The position numbers and the translations under genes were made by a program. Below, piece by piece: positions 59,401-63,599 of a stretch of DNA of 64,000 nucleotides. Source of the stretch: Nissabacter sp. SGAir0207. GTDB lineage: Bacteria; Pseudomonadota; Gammaproteobacteria; Enterobacterales; Enterobacteriaceae. Where the stretch lies: the NCBI RefSeq assembly GCF_005491205.1, contig NZ_CP028035.1:1178001-1242000 (forward strand), written 5' to 3'. Positions within the stretch are counted from its first letter, which is position 1. Each line of letters opens with the position of its first letter. The notes under the pieces are model-generated. The model had not been told where the DNA came from and did not search any database. It saw nothing but the letters and a program-made list of their open reading frames with translations.

Positions 59401-62020
59401 GCCTGACATTCTGGGCACCCTGCTCGATGGCCCGCTGACAGTGAACGCCACCCTGAACGGGGCGGCGGGCAACACCGCCACCACCAGCGGGTTGCTGACA
59501 GTGGATGTCACGCCGCCGGTCATCACCCTCAACCCGCTGTTCGGCGATGGCCTGCTGAACGCCGCCGATGCGCTGGTCACCCAGACGCTGAGTGGCGTGG
59601 TCAGCGGTGCCGGGGCCGGGGCGCGCGTGGCGGTGACCATCGGTAACCAGCAACTGGTCACCACCACTGCGGCAGATGGCAGCTTTAACCTCGGTATCAC
59701 GCCCTCCGTGCTGCGCACCCTGACGGATGGCAACCTCTCCGTGGGCGTGACGGTGACGGATGCCGCTGGCAACAGCAGCAGCACCAGCGGCACCGCGCTG
59801 GTCGGCATCACCAACTTGCCGACCTTGACGGTTGACCCGCTGTTTGGCGGCGACAACGTGCTGAGTCTGGTCGAATCGCTGGTGACCCAGACCGTCAGCG
59901 GGACAGTGACCAACGCGGCGGCGGGCACCACGGTCAACATCAACGTGGGCAACATCACCACCACCGCGGCGGTTGGCCAGGATGGCCGCTTCAGCGCCGC
60001 GCTGACGCCGGATATCCTCGGCACCCTGCTGAATGGCAACCTGACGCTCGGTGTCTCCCTGAGTGACCCGGTCGGCAACGTCGCCAGCTTCAGCACCGGG
60101 GTGCGCGTCGGCACCAGCCCGACCACCGTGCCGACCGTGACGCTGAATACCATCTTTGGTGATGGCGTGCTGAGCGCGGCGGATCTCAACACCGCCCAGA
60201 CCATCAGCGGTACCACCACCAACGCGGCGACCGGTTCGAACATCAGCGTCACGCTGGGGGGTGCCACCTACACCACCACGGTGGGCAGTAGCGGCACCTG
60301 GAGCCTGACGGTGCCCACCAGCGCGCTGGCAACGCTCGCCAATGGCAATCAGGCGGTGGCGGCGACGGTGACCAACACCTACGGCAACACGGCCACCGCC
60401 AATGGCTCGGTCAGCGTCATCGCCCAGACCGCGCCGACCGTGACCCTGACCTCGGTGTTTGGCGATAACGCCATCAGCGCGGCGGACTCGCATCAGGCGC
60501 AGACCATCAGCGGCACCACCACCAACGCGGAAGGCTCCACCGTCCGCGTGACGCTGGGGACGCAGACCTTCACCACCACGGTGGCCTCCAACGGCAGCTG
60601 GAGCCTGTCGGTGCCGTCCACCACCCTGATTGCGCTGGCGGACGGCAACTATAACGTCACCGCCAGCGTCACCAACGCCGCCAACCTGACCGGCAGCAGC
60701 AGCGCCGCGGTGCAGGTGATCACCCACACCACGCCAACGGTGACGCTCAACAGCTTCTTCGGCGGCGACGGCTACCTGAACCTGAGCGAGGCCAACGCCG
60801 GGCAGACCATCAGCGGCACCTCCACCAACGCGGCGGGCGGCACCGCCACCGTCACTGTGGCCGGGGTGAACCACACCGCCACGGTGGCGGCGAATGGCAC
60901 CTGGAGCGTCACGCTGGCACCGGCAGAGCTGCGCGCCATCAGTGACGGCGCGCACACGGTCTCGGTCACCCTGAGTGACGCGGCGGGCAACACCGCCGCC
61001 GCCAGCCGCGCCTTCACGGCGGATGTGCAGACGCCGCCGGAAGTGGGCGTCTACCCGCTTACCAGCCTGTTGGGCGTGCTGTTGACCGGCCTGACGGTGG
61101 CGGGCCCGACCCGTAACCTGGCGGCGGGCAGCACGGTCAGGGTCAACCTGCAAGGTATCGTGCAGACCGGTACCGTGGATGCCTTCGGTAACTACAGCGT
61201 CCACTACAGCGGCGGGTTGTTGACCCAAGTGGGGGTCACCCTGCTGTCAACCGTCACCGTGTCGGCCGTGGACGTGGCGGGCAACACGGCGGCGGTCACC
61301 ACCTCGCTGCTGCTTGGCTCCCTGCTGAGTGAGCCGGCAGTGGCGGCCACCACGCTGGCGGCGGTCACCACCGATGACGTCTCGGCACTCTCCACCGAGG
61401 AGGCCGGTACGGTCACGCTTTCGGCCTTTAGCGTGGCGGCGGAGGGCGACAGCAGCCAGCCAGAGAGCACCCTGACCACGGCGCTGGCCACACCGGATAC
61501 CAGCAGCACCACGGCGGAAACCGGCACGGCAGCCGAGGAGACGGCCTACTCGATTGGCGGCATGACCCTCGATCTCTCCACCAGCGGCGGCGAGGCGGTC
61601 GGTGGCAGCGGCAATGACACCATTGCGCTCTACACCCTCGACTTCTCGCACATTGATGGGGGCGCTGGCACCGACACCCTGTTGCTGGCGGGCACCGAGC
61701 AGCACCTCGATCTGGTGGCGCTCGGGCTGAAGGTGGAGCACATCGAGATCTTTGACCTCGGGCAGAGCGGCACCAACAGCATCACGCTGAACCTCAATGA
61801 GGCGCAGAACGTCAAGGATGCGCCAGCCGACACCCTGCTGATCAAGGGGGCGGATGGCAGCCAGGTCAACCTGGCGGGCGACGGCGGCACCTGGGCCAAC
61901 ACCGGTGAGCGGGTGGTCGATGGCATGACCTTCGACGTCTACCACAACAACACGCTGGACAGCAGCAACACGCTGGCCGATGTGCTGGTGCAGCACGGCA
62001 TTCAGGTGCATCAGGTATAA
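41174..62020 (+). CDS. giant BapA/Bap/LapF-like biofilm adhesin (adhesin 3)
   Basis: A 6948-residue protein, by far the largest here. Residues 1-102 match the BapA/Bap/LapF prefix-type domain (SLTEPSIVRL, ERVGNDLILHMQDGTTVRYRSFF), followed by a hydrophobic segment and a Gly7-Asp4 linker (118-165), about 65 Ig-like units, an Ala/Thr/Glu linker and the C-terminal secretion module. Units 4-5 are near-identical. Units 9-32 match adhesin 1 units 1-24 in order, while the last dozen or so (openings like VFGDNTLNALD) form a separate, less acidic subfamily. I saw no Cys. BapA-type proteins promote biofilm and host-cell contact and leave through a dedicated T1SS, whose genes follow. The ATG at 41174 has AAGAGG six bases upstream; in-frame ATG 41135 would add 13 residues. 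The very long minus-strand frames inside it are shadows. Confidence 0.93.
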   Translation: MATGQILSRNEGTFISQVSDGSQTFSLTEPSIVRLNGVRSMVTSYERVGNDLILHMQDGTTVRYRSFFLEDAAGYHSELVFDDGTGLLDHAVFAEAAAPAAPLALEPTFVALDTLAPLEFAGSVFTPAVLAGLGAVAVGGGIAIAAGTGGGGGGGDDDDGTPGATPVLTLTPAAGDNQLNAAESQNDLTLTGTLQNAPAGSTVQATLNGVTYPGTIGADGSVSVTIPASALQGLPDGTSTIGVTITTPTGQTSQTTIPLTVDKTPPTLSVTPIAGDGVIDATEASQPLTVSGTASTSEAGQPVTVSFNGVTYSGTVAADGSWSLTIPAEALSGLADGGYLITTSLSDAAGNTTTLSQSVTLNASGAVLPTLTLNPFTGDNVLDATERQSDQTLSGTTSGIEAGQPVTVTLNGVTYSASVGTDGSWSVTVPAADLQALANGTTSLTATAANAAGQGAAASVELTVLVSGSEPSVTLNPFAGDNVLDGTESLSDQPLSGTTSGIEVGQTVTVTLNGATYTTTVGEGGSWSVTVPAADLQALTDGTTTLTASVTNAAGQGATASVDLTVATGGGGEPTVTLNPFAGDNVLDGTESQIDQPLSGTTTGIEVGQTVTVTLNGVTYTTTVGEGGSWSVTVPTADLQALTDGTTTLTASATNAAGQGASASVDLTVAIGGGAEPTLTLAPFAGDNVLDATESQLDQTLSGTTTNVTAGQVVLVTLGSNSYTAVVAQDGTWSVNVPSADLQALASGDLTLSAVVNTANGQQATASATITVEAAAVDPTLTLNPFTGDNILTEEESNSAQTLSGTTTGIEAGQTVTLTLNNKTYTATVGEDGSWSTTVPAADLALIPSGDATLTATVTTLEGTEVTNSLPLVITANGPDPVPTLSLDPFAGDNVLSGAESQLAQALTGTTTGVEAGQTVTLTLNGETYSALVSADGSWRILVPAADLAALAAGEQTLDVSVTNLNGQQATASQTLTVEAPAELPTIALNVIAGDNVLTSGEAQTEQLVNGTTTNVEAGQTVSVAFGTLFTVQATVQADGSWSAPLSASQLQSLIGAGDSLAVTATVTDQAGTPATASSNLIIQPDAPSITLDAFAGDNVLSGDEAAVAQTLSGTTTGVEAGQTVTLTLGGNSYTADVGEDGRWSVEVPVADLAGLVTGDLIAATVSNLAGVQASASNTLTVDAALPSLTLEPFAEDNILTDDETGTAQAVSGATTGVEAGQSVSVTLNGRTYTTTVNEDGSFTVDVPAADLLLLSNGQALLTATVTNLAGQSTSASEPVTVNFTTERLTLDPITADNQINAAEAAAGFTISGSAPDLAAGTPVTITLGDRTFTATVNEQGTWSAPVGANALVGLPDGTQTLTVSAPGSAPITADIGVFIQNQANFNVQVNAPFEDSVLTGTEAATDQLLTGSTGITGAGQNVVVTVNGINYTATVTEEGNWTVNIPAAALQAITGDTSQITVQATDVAGNTASGQASFDVAFGNAVVTLDPIAEDNRINATEAAAGINVTGNAGAEAAGLPITVALNGQNYSGTVNPDGSWSVPIPATDLLNLPDGTTSLTATLAGNPPASVDLGIFVQNLPAPITATPFEDGVLDADEAATDQIITGTTGVAGAGQTVSVNLGGTDYPATVDENGNWSATLPATALQALPEGTTPLTVTATDAAGNSNTATTNVEVDQVPAAITLDPLGGDNIVNADEAAAGLTVSGSTAGLAEGDQLTIAVGGQTYTTPVLADGTFSFDLPAEDVQNWTGNPLTLTVTTPDGEVTSVEIGNYVQNTLAPTLETPFGDNVLTAEEAALDQVLTGTTGATGAGQGVTVTLGDNSYTGSVDQAGNWSVTLPATDLQALEDGTATLTVTVTDAGGNTNSTDFTPTVAVTAPTLTLDAIAGDNLINFAEGSADITVSGTSSVDNGTVTVTLGTQTFTAQTAAGGAWSLTIPADTLTAAGAFPDGTYPLTATLTDANGNVTTATQDLVINADSASLPTLTIAGFGSGDTVLDGAEHQVAQTLSGTTTNVEAGQLVTLTLNEQTYTATVQGDGSWSVIVPADAVAALPAGAGSLTATVSDSAGNAADPATFDFSVEEILTSIAIDTISDDNRINALEANGDLIVQGATTNVPEDTQVALALGGRTYFARTLANGSWSVTVPAADVRALGDGPTEVVVTTTDAQGTTLTGTLALTLYVNPLPVATVDTPFGDGYLNAQEVTTDQVLTGRTGVTGAGQTVQVTLNGTELTGTVDNNGNWSVTVPAALLQAQSGDVAIAVQVADAAGNVSNAQATVTVDTTAPTVTLNALAGDDILNAAEQAVPLVISGTSSGGTAGQTVTVVLNGVSYSGEVQASGNWQVTVPATDLAVLTNGGLTVTATLTDAAGNPATDSRALTVNNTLGGLAFDTLSGDNALNATEAGLPLVISGTAVNVAAGSTVTITAGGETYTALVTNTGSWSTSIPATAFADGPNAITATVTDSAGTVQNATTSLDVHVTNLPQATLDPLPALNADTAQNPLVISGNTGVAGDGQSVTVTLNGQTYTGLVAGDGSWSATVPADDLADLPDDGYPVNVTVTDVAGNISTTAGQLVVDTAAPGLSLDPIAGDNIINAAELAAGITLSLTTEPNNLVTATINGQVFSTTADGNGAWSAQIPPEALVGLADGTYQVVVTSQDSVGNVTSVTQSFTLAATALPTLTLNAFAVDNVLDGAERSVDQLLSGTTTNVQPDQTVTVTLGSQTYTALVLADGSWNLTVPASDLQLLAAGAITLDASVSDLAGNPATATTEITVNTGVDSLAINLLSGDGYLNIDEAAAGLTVSGAATGVTGGATVTVTFNEQTYTAEVNGDGTWSVAIPGDALTGLADGAYTLTATTPGNDGTPITASQDLNVLINNPPVIVSDPAFGDGFLNITEAANGATLSGQTGVTGVGQSVSVNLGGQTFTGTVDENSLWRVDIPSDTLQTLTDGLVNYSVQVSDVAGNLANTTGAFTVDITPPGLNIGPLTADNIVNQTEAAGALTLSGTSADIPRNGAPGATVNVTLNGQSYSGTVTEEGTWSIPLEPGVLAGLPNGSYDIVASITDSAGNRTEVTSSVTLATDPASAPELVFNVFAGDDILNGAEQNTAQTLSGFAYNVEQGQLVTLTLNGRTYTAEVMSDNSWSVQVPANDLRLLTTGDVTVTGTVQDVAGNVADGERTFEVNLDLGGISLNTLAGDNRLNVQESAAGLEISGTTQGVAANTPVTITLGGQTYNATTNDQGNWSVIVPQTALVNLPDGPQTVAVSTTDAGGNLVSNSSTLTVFLQNLPQPTIDTPFGDGIVGSADAALPQTLTGNTGTTGAGQSVTVTLGGVLYDGTVDENGVWSVTIPAQTLNGLPDGTASIDVTVSDLGGNTASTSIPVQLDFSAPLLTLDSITGDNLLNAAEIASGVPISGTGSEVGQLVSVLFNGNTYTAEVQPGGAWSLTLPSTALANLADGPYTLSVTLTDGAGNPTTIDRVVTLDGNAANLPTLTIDSFAGDDIVNGAESRTAQLISGTTENVEAGRNVLITLGAGSYTAQVQAGGVWSVSVPAADLALVSNGAQTISATVTDLAGNPATATRDVTFNNAEGGLSIDPVTGDNLINAVEAAGAIVISGSSANVPEGGAVTLTFNGNEYTATVGPQGGWSVTVPVEDTALLTDGNLLLTATATDAGNTPLTASVTVGVLVDVLPAPTVDTPFADGLLSRAEATNVAGQSLSGTTGITGDGQRVTVTLGGQTITADVDSNGTWSATLPASLLSGLGEGPTTVTVNAIDAAGNSVPSESTFTVDFTPPTLTLQPISDDNVLVNTDTSTTVTGSSDAIGQTVVLTLFGVPYQTEVQQDGSYTFFLSGLNQQPNGIYPYSISVTDAAGNVTTLNDDLRVARNLDIAITRDAFTGDDVINGAEVQVPQIISGSTVGVEAGQIVTVNFNGTDYTTEVTAGGGWSLVLPQGALAGLANGDSVIIATSVSDIYGNTAAQSGSVTVNLDVGGIAFDPVSGDNFINANEATADVTLSGVATNVAQGAIVTLALDGQSYIAAVGPNGAWSITVLAADVARLPDGTVPLTASVTDLGGNLITQTVDIGVHITNLPAPVISSLFGDGVLNSADATEPQTISGNTGVAGNGQSVDVVLNNVTYNADVDPDGSWTVIIPSDDLQDLQGGPNAVTVTARDAAGNLSQTTGSVTVDYTAPVLVVNPVSDDNVLNGAEAQAAFNVSGTTDPAEAGRTVTVLLNSVTYQTEVQGDGSWSVTIPAGALAGVTASSVALSASLTDAAGNNSTVNNPLTLVTGTPLPQINTPLGDSYLGIAEASQPQILTGNSGVAGAGQTVTVTLNGATYPATTNEVGDWSVTLEPAVLQSLPEGIQQVLVNVTDAAGNQGSVQSALTVDFTVPVLNATTISGDNAINAAESTLPVTINGSTDPAESGQPVSVLFNGQTYTTLVLGDGSWSIDLPVEVVQDLADGTYPIEVTLTDAAGNISAPQTLTLTVDASDANLPTLTVTAVAGDNFINQAEATGDVIITGSSTNLEEGRPVTVTLNGLTYGGTVGVDGTWSVLVPQADIANLQDGAQTLTVTSSDASGNPANNIGEFTVAAQAASLPLITLNAVAGDGIINTLEAQADVIISGNSQRLPEGSLLTVTLSTGPSYQTQVAADGSWSVLVPPADVALSPSGTTLDISVTATNAAGNTGTGSASVLVDTATPVLSVNTSAGVDLAINQAEAAAGLTVNGTTEPNVNVAVQFNGTTYSVASGDDGQYSVLIPAGDLQLITANGPLPLTVSMVDASGNTNSQSVDLTVAFNALPTLTLDTPYTDGLVNITEATSDFTLTGSVTNLAAGSTVNVTLGGFTTTGTVNGDGTTWSALIPAGSLTTLGDGLYALQVSATDVYGNVASADTSVDLLVTTQPAIGFNLLFGDGLLNAAEATTDQVISGTTGLTGPGQTVALTLDGTAVDVTVDENGVWSATLTAAQLGDLADGTHTLALTASDRAGNSAQNSVDFASIVDTLPAPTFDVPFGDGIINAAEAAQGGEFTGTTGIVGTQTVTVNINGTLYTADVDTGTGAWRLGLPAEVLTALPDGQWPGTVTVTDGAGNSTTIGGSITVAINSLPQATLNAPFGDLLLNNAEATAGQTLTGGTGLANPDGTVTVTVSIDGGAPIAADVDVNGFWSLDLAPELLLALADGPHTLSVTASDFAGNNNTSTPLTFVASLSGPVPEIDTPFGDGLLSINEAAGPLTLTGNTGEPAPGESVQLTLDLNGVTYTGTVADNGDWTVTLPAGALRNLPDGQHELEVTITDQAGNTATETATFTSDQTAPQPAFSVASGTGILDNAAVANGATFTGTTGEIGAGQSVVLTLGTQTYTATVDENGNWSVPFAAGELASVAQGNQPLILTATDAAGNSATINDVIFVDTIVPTITVTAFSAGDTLDYLESFDTQTLTGTTANAEQGDTVTVSIGNLSTTGVLAADGSWSVNLTPAQLAGLEAAGGVINVSITDLAGNVGNTSLTVAVDLTPPPDPLLIVGAVGGDNIINGGDTTLPVTGSFANLPPDSTGTITLTLADGTVIGSVGITGAAGDWTAQIDATLIPEGNDTLTATLTTGAGQTLTGSVDVLVDRTPPTLVLNPFTGDNVVNANEENSSQTISGTASTSEAGQIVSITFNGTTYRAAVQANGNWSVNVSSGALQALDDGTYPMVATLSDAAGNVTSQSQDVVLDTSAPLITVDALLGDNILNAADILIGQVLTGTAVGAEGQTIGLYLGDANPIATAVVQPNGTFTLDLTPEVLGSLTEGTLVFGLRVNDVAGNQTDATLTVNKVINQALNLVVDSVFGDNTLNALDTTVAQTISGVATSAGVGATVSVNLGGTNLTAAVGQNGQWAIVVPPSVLQALTDGDLAVNVTLTDAAGNSRSVSQTVTTIINNVPVIGDLTGLFGGDNLLNVAEAAVNQTVSGVVSAATGSTVNVTLGTRNYQGTVAADGSFNVLIPAVDLATLAVGNTNLGVTVVDPAGNVASTTASIGVFNLQPTITLNPIFGNGILNAADALVNQTISGVVANAAPGSTVTLAIGNSTVNAAVGNNGTFTATVAPDILGTLLDGPLTVNATLNGAAGNTATTSGLLTVDVTPPVITLNPLFGDGLLNAADALVTQTLSGVVSGAGAGARVAVTIGNQQLVTTTAADGSFNLGITPSVLRTLTDGNLSVGVTVTDAAGNSSSTSGTALVGITNLPTLTVDPLFGGDNVLSLVESLVTQTVSGTVTNAAAGTTVNINVGNITTTAAVGQDGRFSAALTPDILGTLLNGNLTLGVSLSDPVGNVASFSTGVRVGTSPTTVPTVTLNTIFGDGVLSAADLNTAQTISGTTTNAATGSNISVTLGGATYTTTVGSSGTWSLTVPTSALATLANGNQAVAATVTNTYGNTATANGSVSVIAQTAPTVTLTSVFGDNAISAADSHQAQTISGTTTNAEGSTVRVTLGTQTFTTTVASNGSWSLSVPSTTLIALADGNYNVTASVTNAANLTGSSSAAVQVITHTTPTVTLNSFFGGDGYLNLSEANAGQTISGTSTNAAGGTATVTVAGVNHTATVAANGTWSVTLAPAELRAISDGAHTVSVTLSDAAGNTAAASRAFTADVQTPPEVGVYPLTSLLGVLLTGLTVAGPTRNLAAGSTVRVNLQGIVQTGTVDAFGNYSVHYSGGLLTQVGVTLLSTVTVSAVDVAGNTAAVTTSLLLGSLLSEPAVAATTLAAVTTDDVSALSTEEAGTVTLSAFSVAAEGDSSQPESTLTTALATPDTSSTTAETGTAAEETAYSIGGMTLDLSTSGGEAVGGSGNDTIALYTLDFSHIDGGAGTDTLLLAGTEQHLDLVALGLKVEHIEIFDLGQSGTNSITLNLNEAQNVKDAPADTLLIKGADGSQVNLAGDGGTWANTGERVVDGMTFDVYHNNTLDSSNTLADVLVQHGIQVHQV
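41527..41670 (+). other. hydrophobic plus Gly/Asp-rich linker of adhesin 3
   Basis: Residues 118-165: an Ala/Val/Gly/Ile hydrophobic stretch (VLAGLGAVAVGGGIAIAAG) followed by seven Gly, four Asp and GTPGAT. Similar linkers separate the prefix domain from the first Ig domain in BapA-like proteins. Confidence 0.7.
42581..43198 (+). repeat. two near-identical 309-base Ig units in adhesin 3
   Basis: Units 4 (42581-42889) and 5 (42890-43198) are 103 codons each and differ at only a small number of positions, such as LSD/IDQ and A/V in NG(A/V)TYTTT. Flanking units 3 and 6 are more diverged. A recent tandem duplication. Confidence 0.9.
61546..62017 (+). other. C-terminal type I secretion module of adhesin 3
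   Basis: Same architecture as the ends of adhesins 1 and 2: GGSGNDTIALYTLDF, DGGAGTDTLLLAG, LKVEHIEIFDLGQSG, LLIKGADGSQVNLAGDG and LADVLVQHGIQVHQV. Confidence 0.8.
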
Positions 62021-62031
62021 GGAGCGGCATC

Positions 62032-62051
62032 GCCGGGGCGATGGCCCCGGC
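62032..62051 (+). other. hairpin 1 between adhesin 3 and the T1SS genes
   Basis: Perfect eight-pair GC stem GCCGGGGC/GCCCCGGC with GATG loop, 11 bases after the adhesin 3 stop. There is no U tract, so it is not a classical terminator. Confidence 0.6.
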
Positions 62052-62075
62052 TGGGAAGAGAAAGGTCTGACGCAA

Positions 62076-62098
62076 GGGGCCGGGCACTGTCCGGCCCC
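62076..62098 (+). other. hairpin 2 between adhesin 3 and the T1SS genes
   Basis: Eight-pair stem GGGGCCGG/CCGGCCCC with a seven-base loop, again without a U tract. With hairpin 1 it may stabilise the upstream mRNA end or reduce expression of the transporter genes relative to the adhesin. Confidence 0.6.
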
Positions 62099-62182
62099 GA
62101 TTAAGTATGGAAAGCAGAGCGGCCGCCCGGCAGGTTGGCCGGGCGGTCAACCGAGATCACCGAATAGAGGGTAGCGTCGGTA

Positions 62183-63547
62183 ATGACCAAAAAAGGCAGG
62201 CGTTGTGCTGGGATTGTGCTCAGCACGTTATGGGTAACAGGGATACTGGCGACGGGCAGCGCCCACGCCGAAACACAACCGGAATTCCAATGGCAGGCGG
62301 CGCCGACCGAAGAGGCGCGCGCCAGCCTCTCTTTGCGTGAGGCCATCTTGCGGGCCTTCGCACGCAACCCACAAATTGCCTCGGCGGCGGCGCAGATCCA
62401 CGTCGGCCAGGGCGACCTCAAACAGGCGCGCAGCGCCTGGTTCCCACAAATCTCCCTCAATGCCGCGACGGGGCGCTCCAACCAGACCGACTCCGCCGGG
62501 CAGCTAAACAACAACGCCTCCGGCGGCATTGAACTGAGCCAACTGATCTATGACTTTGGCAAGACCGGCGGCAGCATCGATGAGCAGGAGCGGCTGACCG
62601 AGGCGTACCGCTACTCGCTGTTCAGCACCATGACCGACGTCGGCCTCAGCACGCTTCAGGCCTATTTGCAGGTGAAGCGCTATCAGGCGCTGGTGGTGGC
62701 GGCACGGGACAACATCACTTCGCTGGAGCGGGTGCGCGACACCGCGCGGCTGCGCGCCGACGCCGGGCTTAGCTCGCAGTCGGACGTGTTGCAGGCCGAG
62801 ACCCGCATCGCCGGGATGCGCGCCACGCTGGAGCAGTACCGCGCCCAGCAGCGCTCCGCTGCCGCCCAGCTGACGGTGCTGACCGGCGTGGTCTCCGACA
62901 ACTTGCCGGATCTGCCGCGCAGCCTGCTCAACCAGCAGGTGGTGCTGGCGCGCATCCCTTACCAGAACAGCTCGCTGGTGCGCAGCGCGCAGGCGCGGCA
63001 GGAGGCCGCCATCCAGCGGGTGCGCGCCCAGCAGGCGCAGCACTGGCCGACCATTCGTGTGCAGGCGGGCCGCACCCGCTATGAGAATGACACCCGCTCC
63101 TACTGGGACGATCAGGTGCAGCTGGTGCTGGACGCGCCGGTCTACCAAGGCGGCGCCATCAGCGCGCAGGTGGAGTCGGCACAGGGGGAGCGCGAGGCCG
63201 CGCAGGCCGAGGTGGAGAAGGCTAAACTTGACATTAACCAACAGGCCTCCACCGCCTATGCGGACATGGTGGGCGCGCAGCAGCGCCAGCGCGCCGGTGA
63301 CGACCAGTACGCCAGCGCCATCCACACCCGCGATGTCTATCAGGATGAGTACAAGCTCAGCAAACGCAGCCTCAATGACCTGCTGACGGTGGAGCAGGAT
63401 GTGTTCCAGGCGGACACCATGCGCATTGGCGCGCTCTATGACGGCTGGGACGGCACGGTGCGCTACGCCGCCGCCGTGGACAATTTGCTCGACATGCTGG
63501 GCATTGACCGGCAGCGACAGGCCGGCGACACCCTGCCAGCCCTGTGA
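62183..63547 (+). CDS. TolC-family outer membrane protein of the adhesin type I secretion system
   Basis: A 454-residue outer-membrane channel protein of the TolC/OEP family. It has a signal peptide (MTKKGRRCAGIVLSTLWVTG..., ending SAHA about residue 29). Two long alternating helical halves follow: SLREAILRAFARNPQIASA opens the first OEP repeat and LSKRSLNDLLTVEQDVFQA lies near the end of the second, with DAPVYQGGAISAQVESA between. Such proteins form the trimeric exit duct of a type I secretion system with an ABC transporter and an adaptor. Its place after three T1SS substrates and just before an ABC transporter makes it their likely exit duct (BapB or LapE role). A GAGGGTAG lies about 12 bases before the start, so spacing is long. 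Confidence 0.92.
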   Translation: MTKKGRRCAGIVLSTLWVTGILATGSAHAETQPEFQWQAAPTEEARASLSLREAILRAFARNPQIASAAAQIHVGQGDLKQARSAWFPQISLNAATGRSNQTDSAGQLNNNASGGIELSQLIYDFGKTGGSIDEQERLTEAYRYSLFSTMTDVGLSTLQAYLQVKRYQALVVAARDNITSLERVRDTARLRADAGLSSQSDVLQAETRIAGMRATLEQYRAQQRSAAAQLTVLTGVVSDNLPDLPRSLLNQQVVLARIPYQNSSLVRSAQARQEAAIQRVRAQQAQHWPTIRVQAGRTRYENDTRSYWDDQVQLVLDAPVYQGGAISAQVESAQGEREAAQAEVEKAKLDINQQASTAYADMVGAQQRQRAGDDQYASAIHTRDVYQDEYKLSKRSLNDLLTVEQDVFQADTMRIGALYDGWDGTVRYAAAVDNLLDMLGIDRQRQAGDTLPAL

Positions 63548-63599
63548 CCTTATTGCTTCGGGCCAGCGCAGGGCGCGCAGCCCGTGAATGGAGAGTGTG

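Noticed and set aside
57566..61228. A 1220-codon minus-strand frame, and similar ones at 41228-44185 and 44324-47185.
   Set aside because: Same reason: antisense shadows of the Ig repeats.
21224..62020. The regular repeats as a possible CRISPR array.
   Set aside because: Units are about 300 bases, keep an open reading frame and encode Ig-like domains. There are no short direct repeats with unique spacers.
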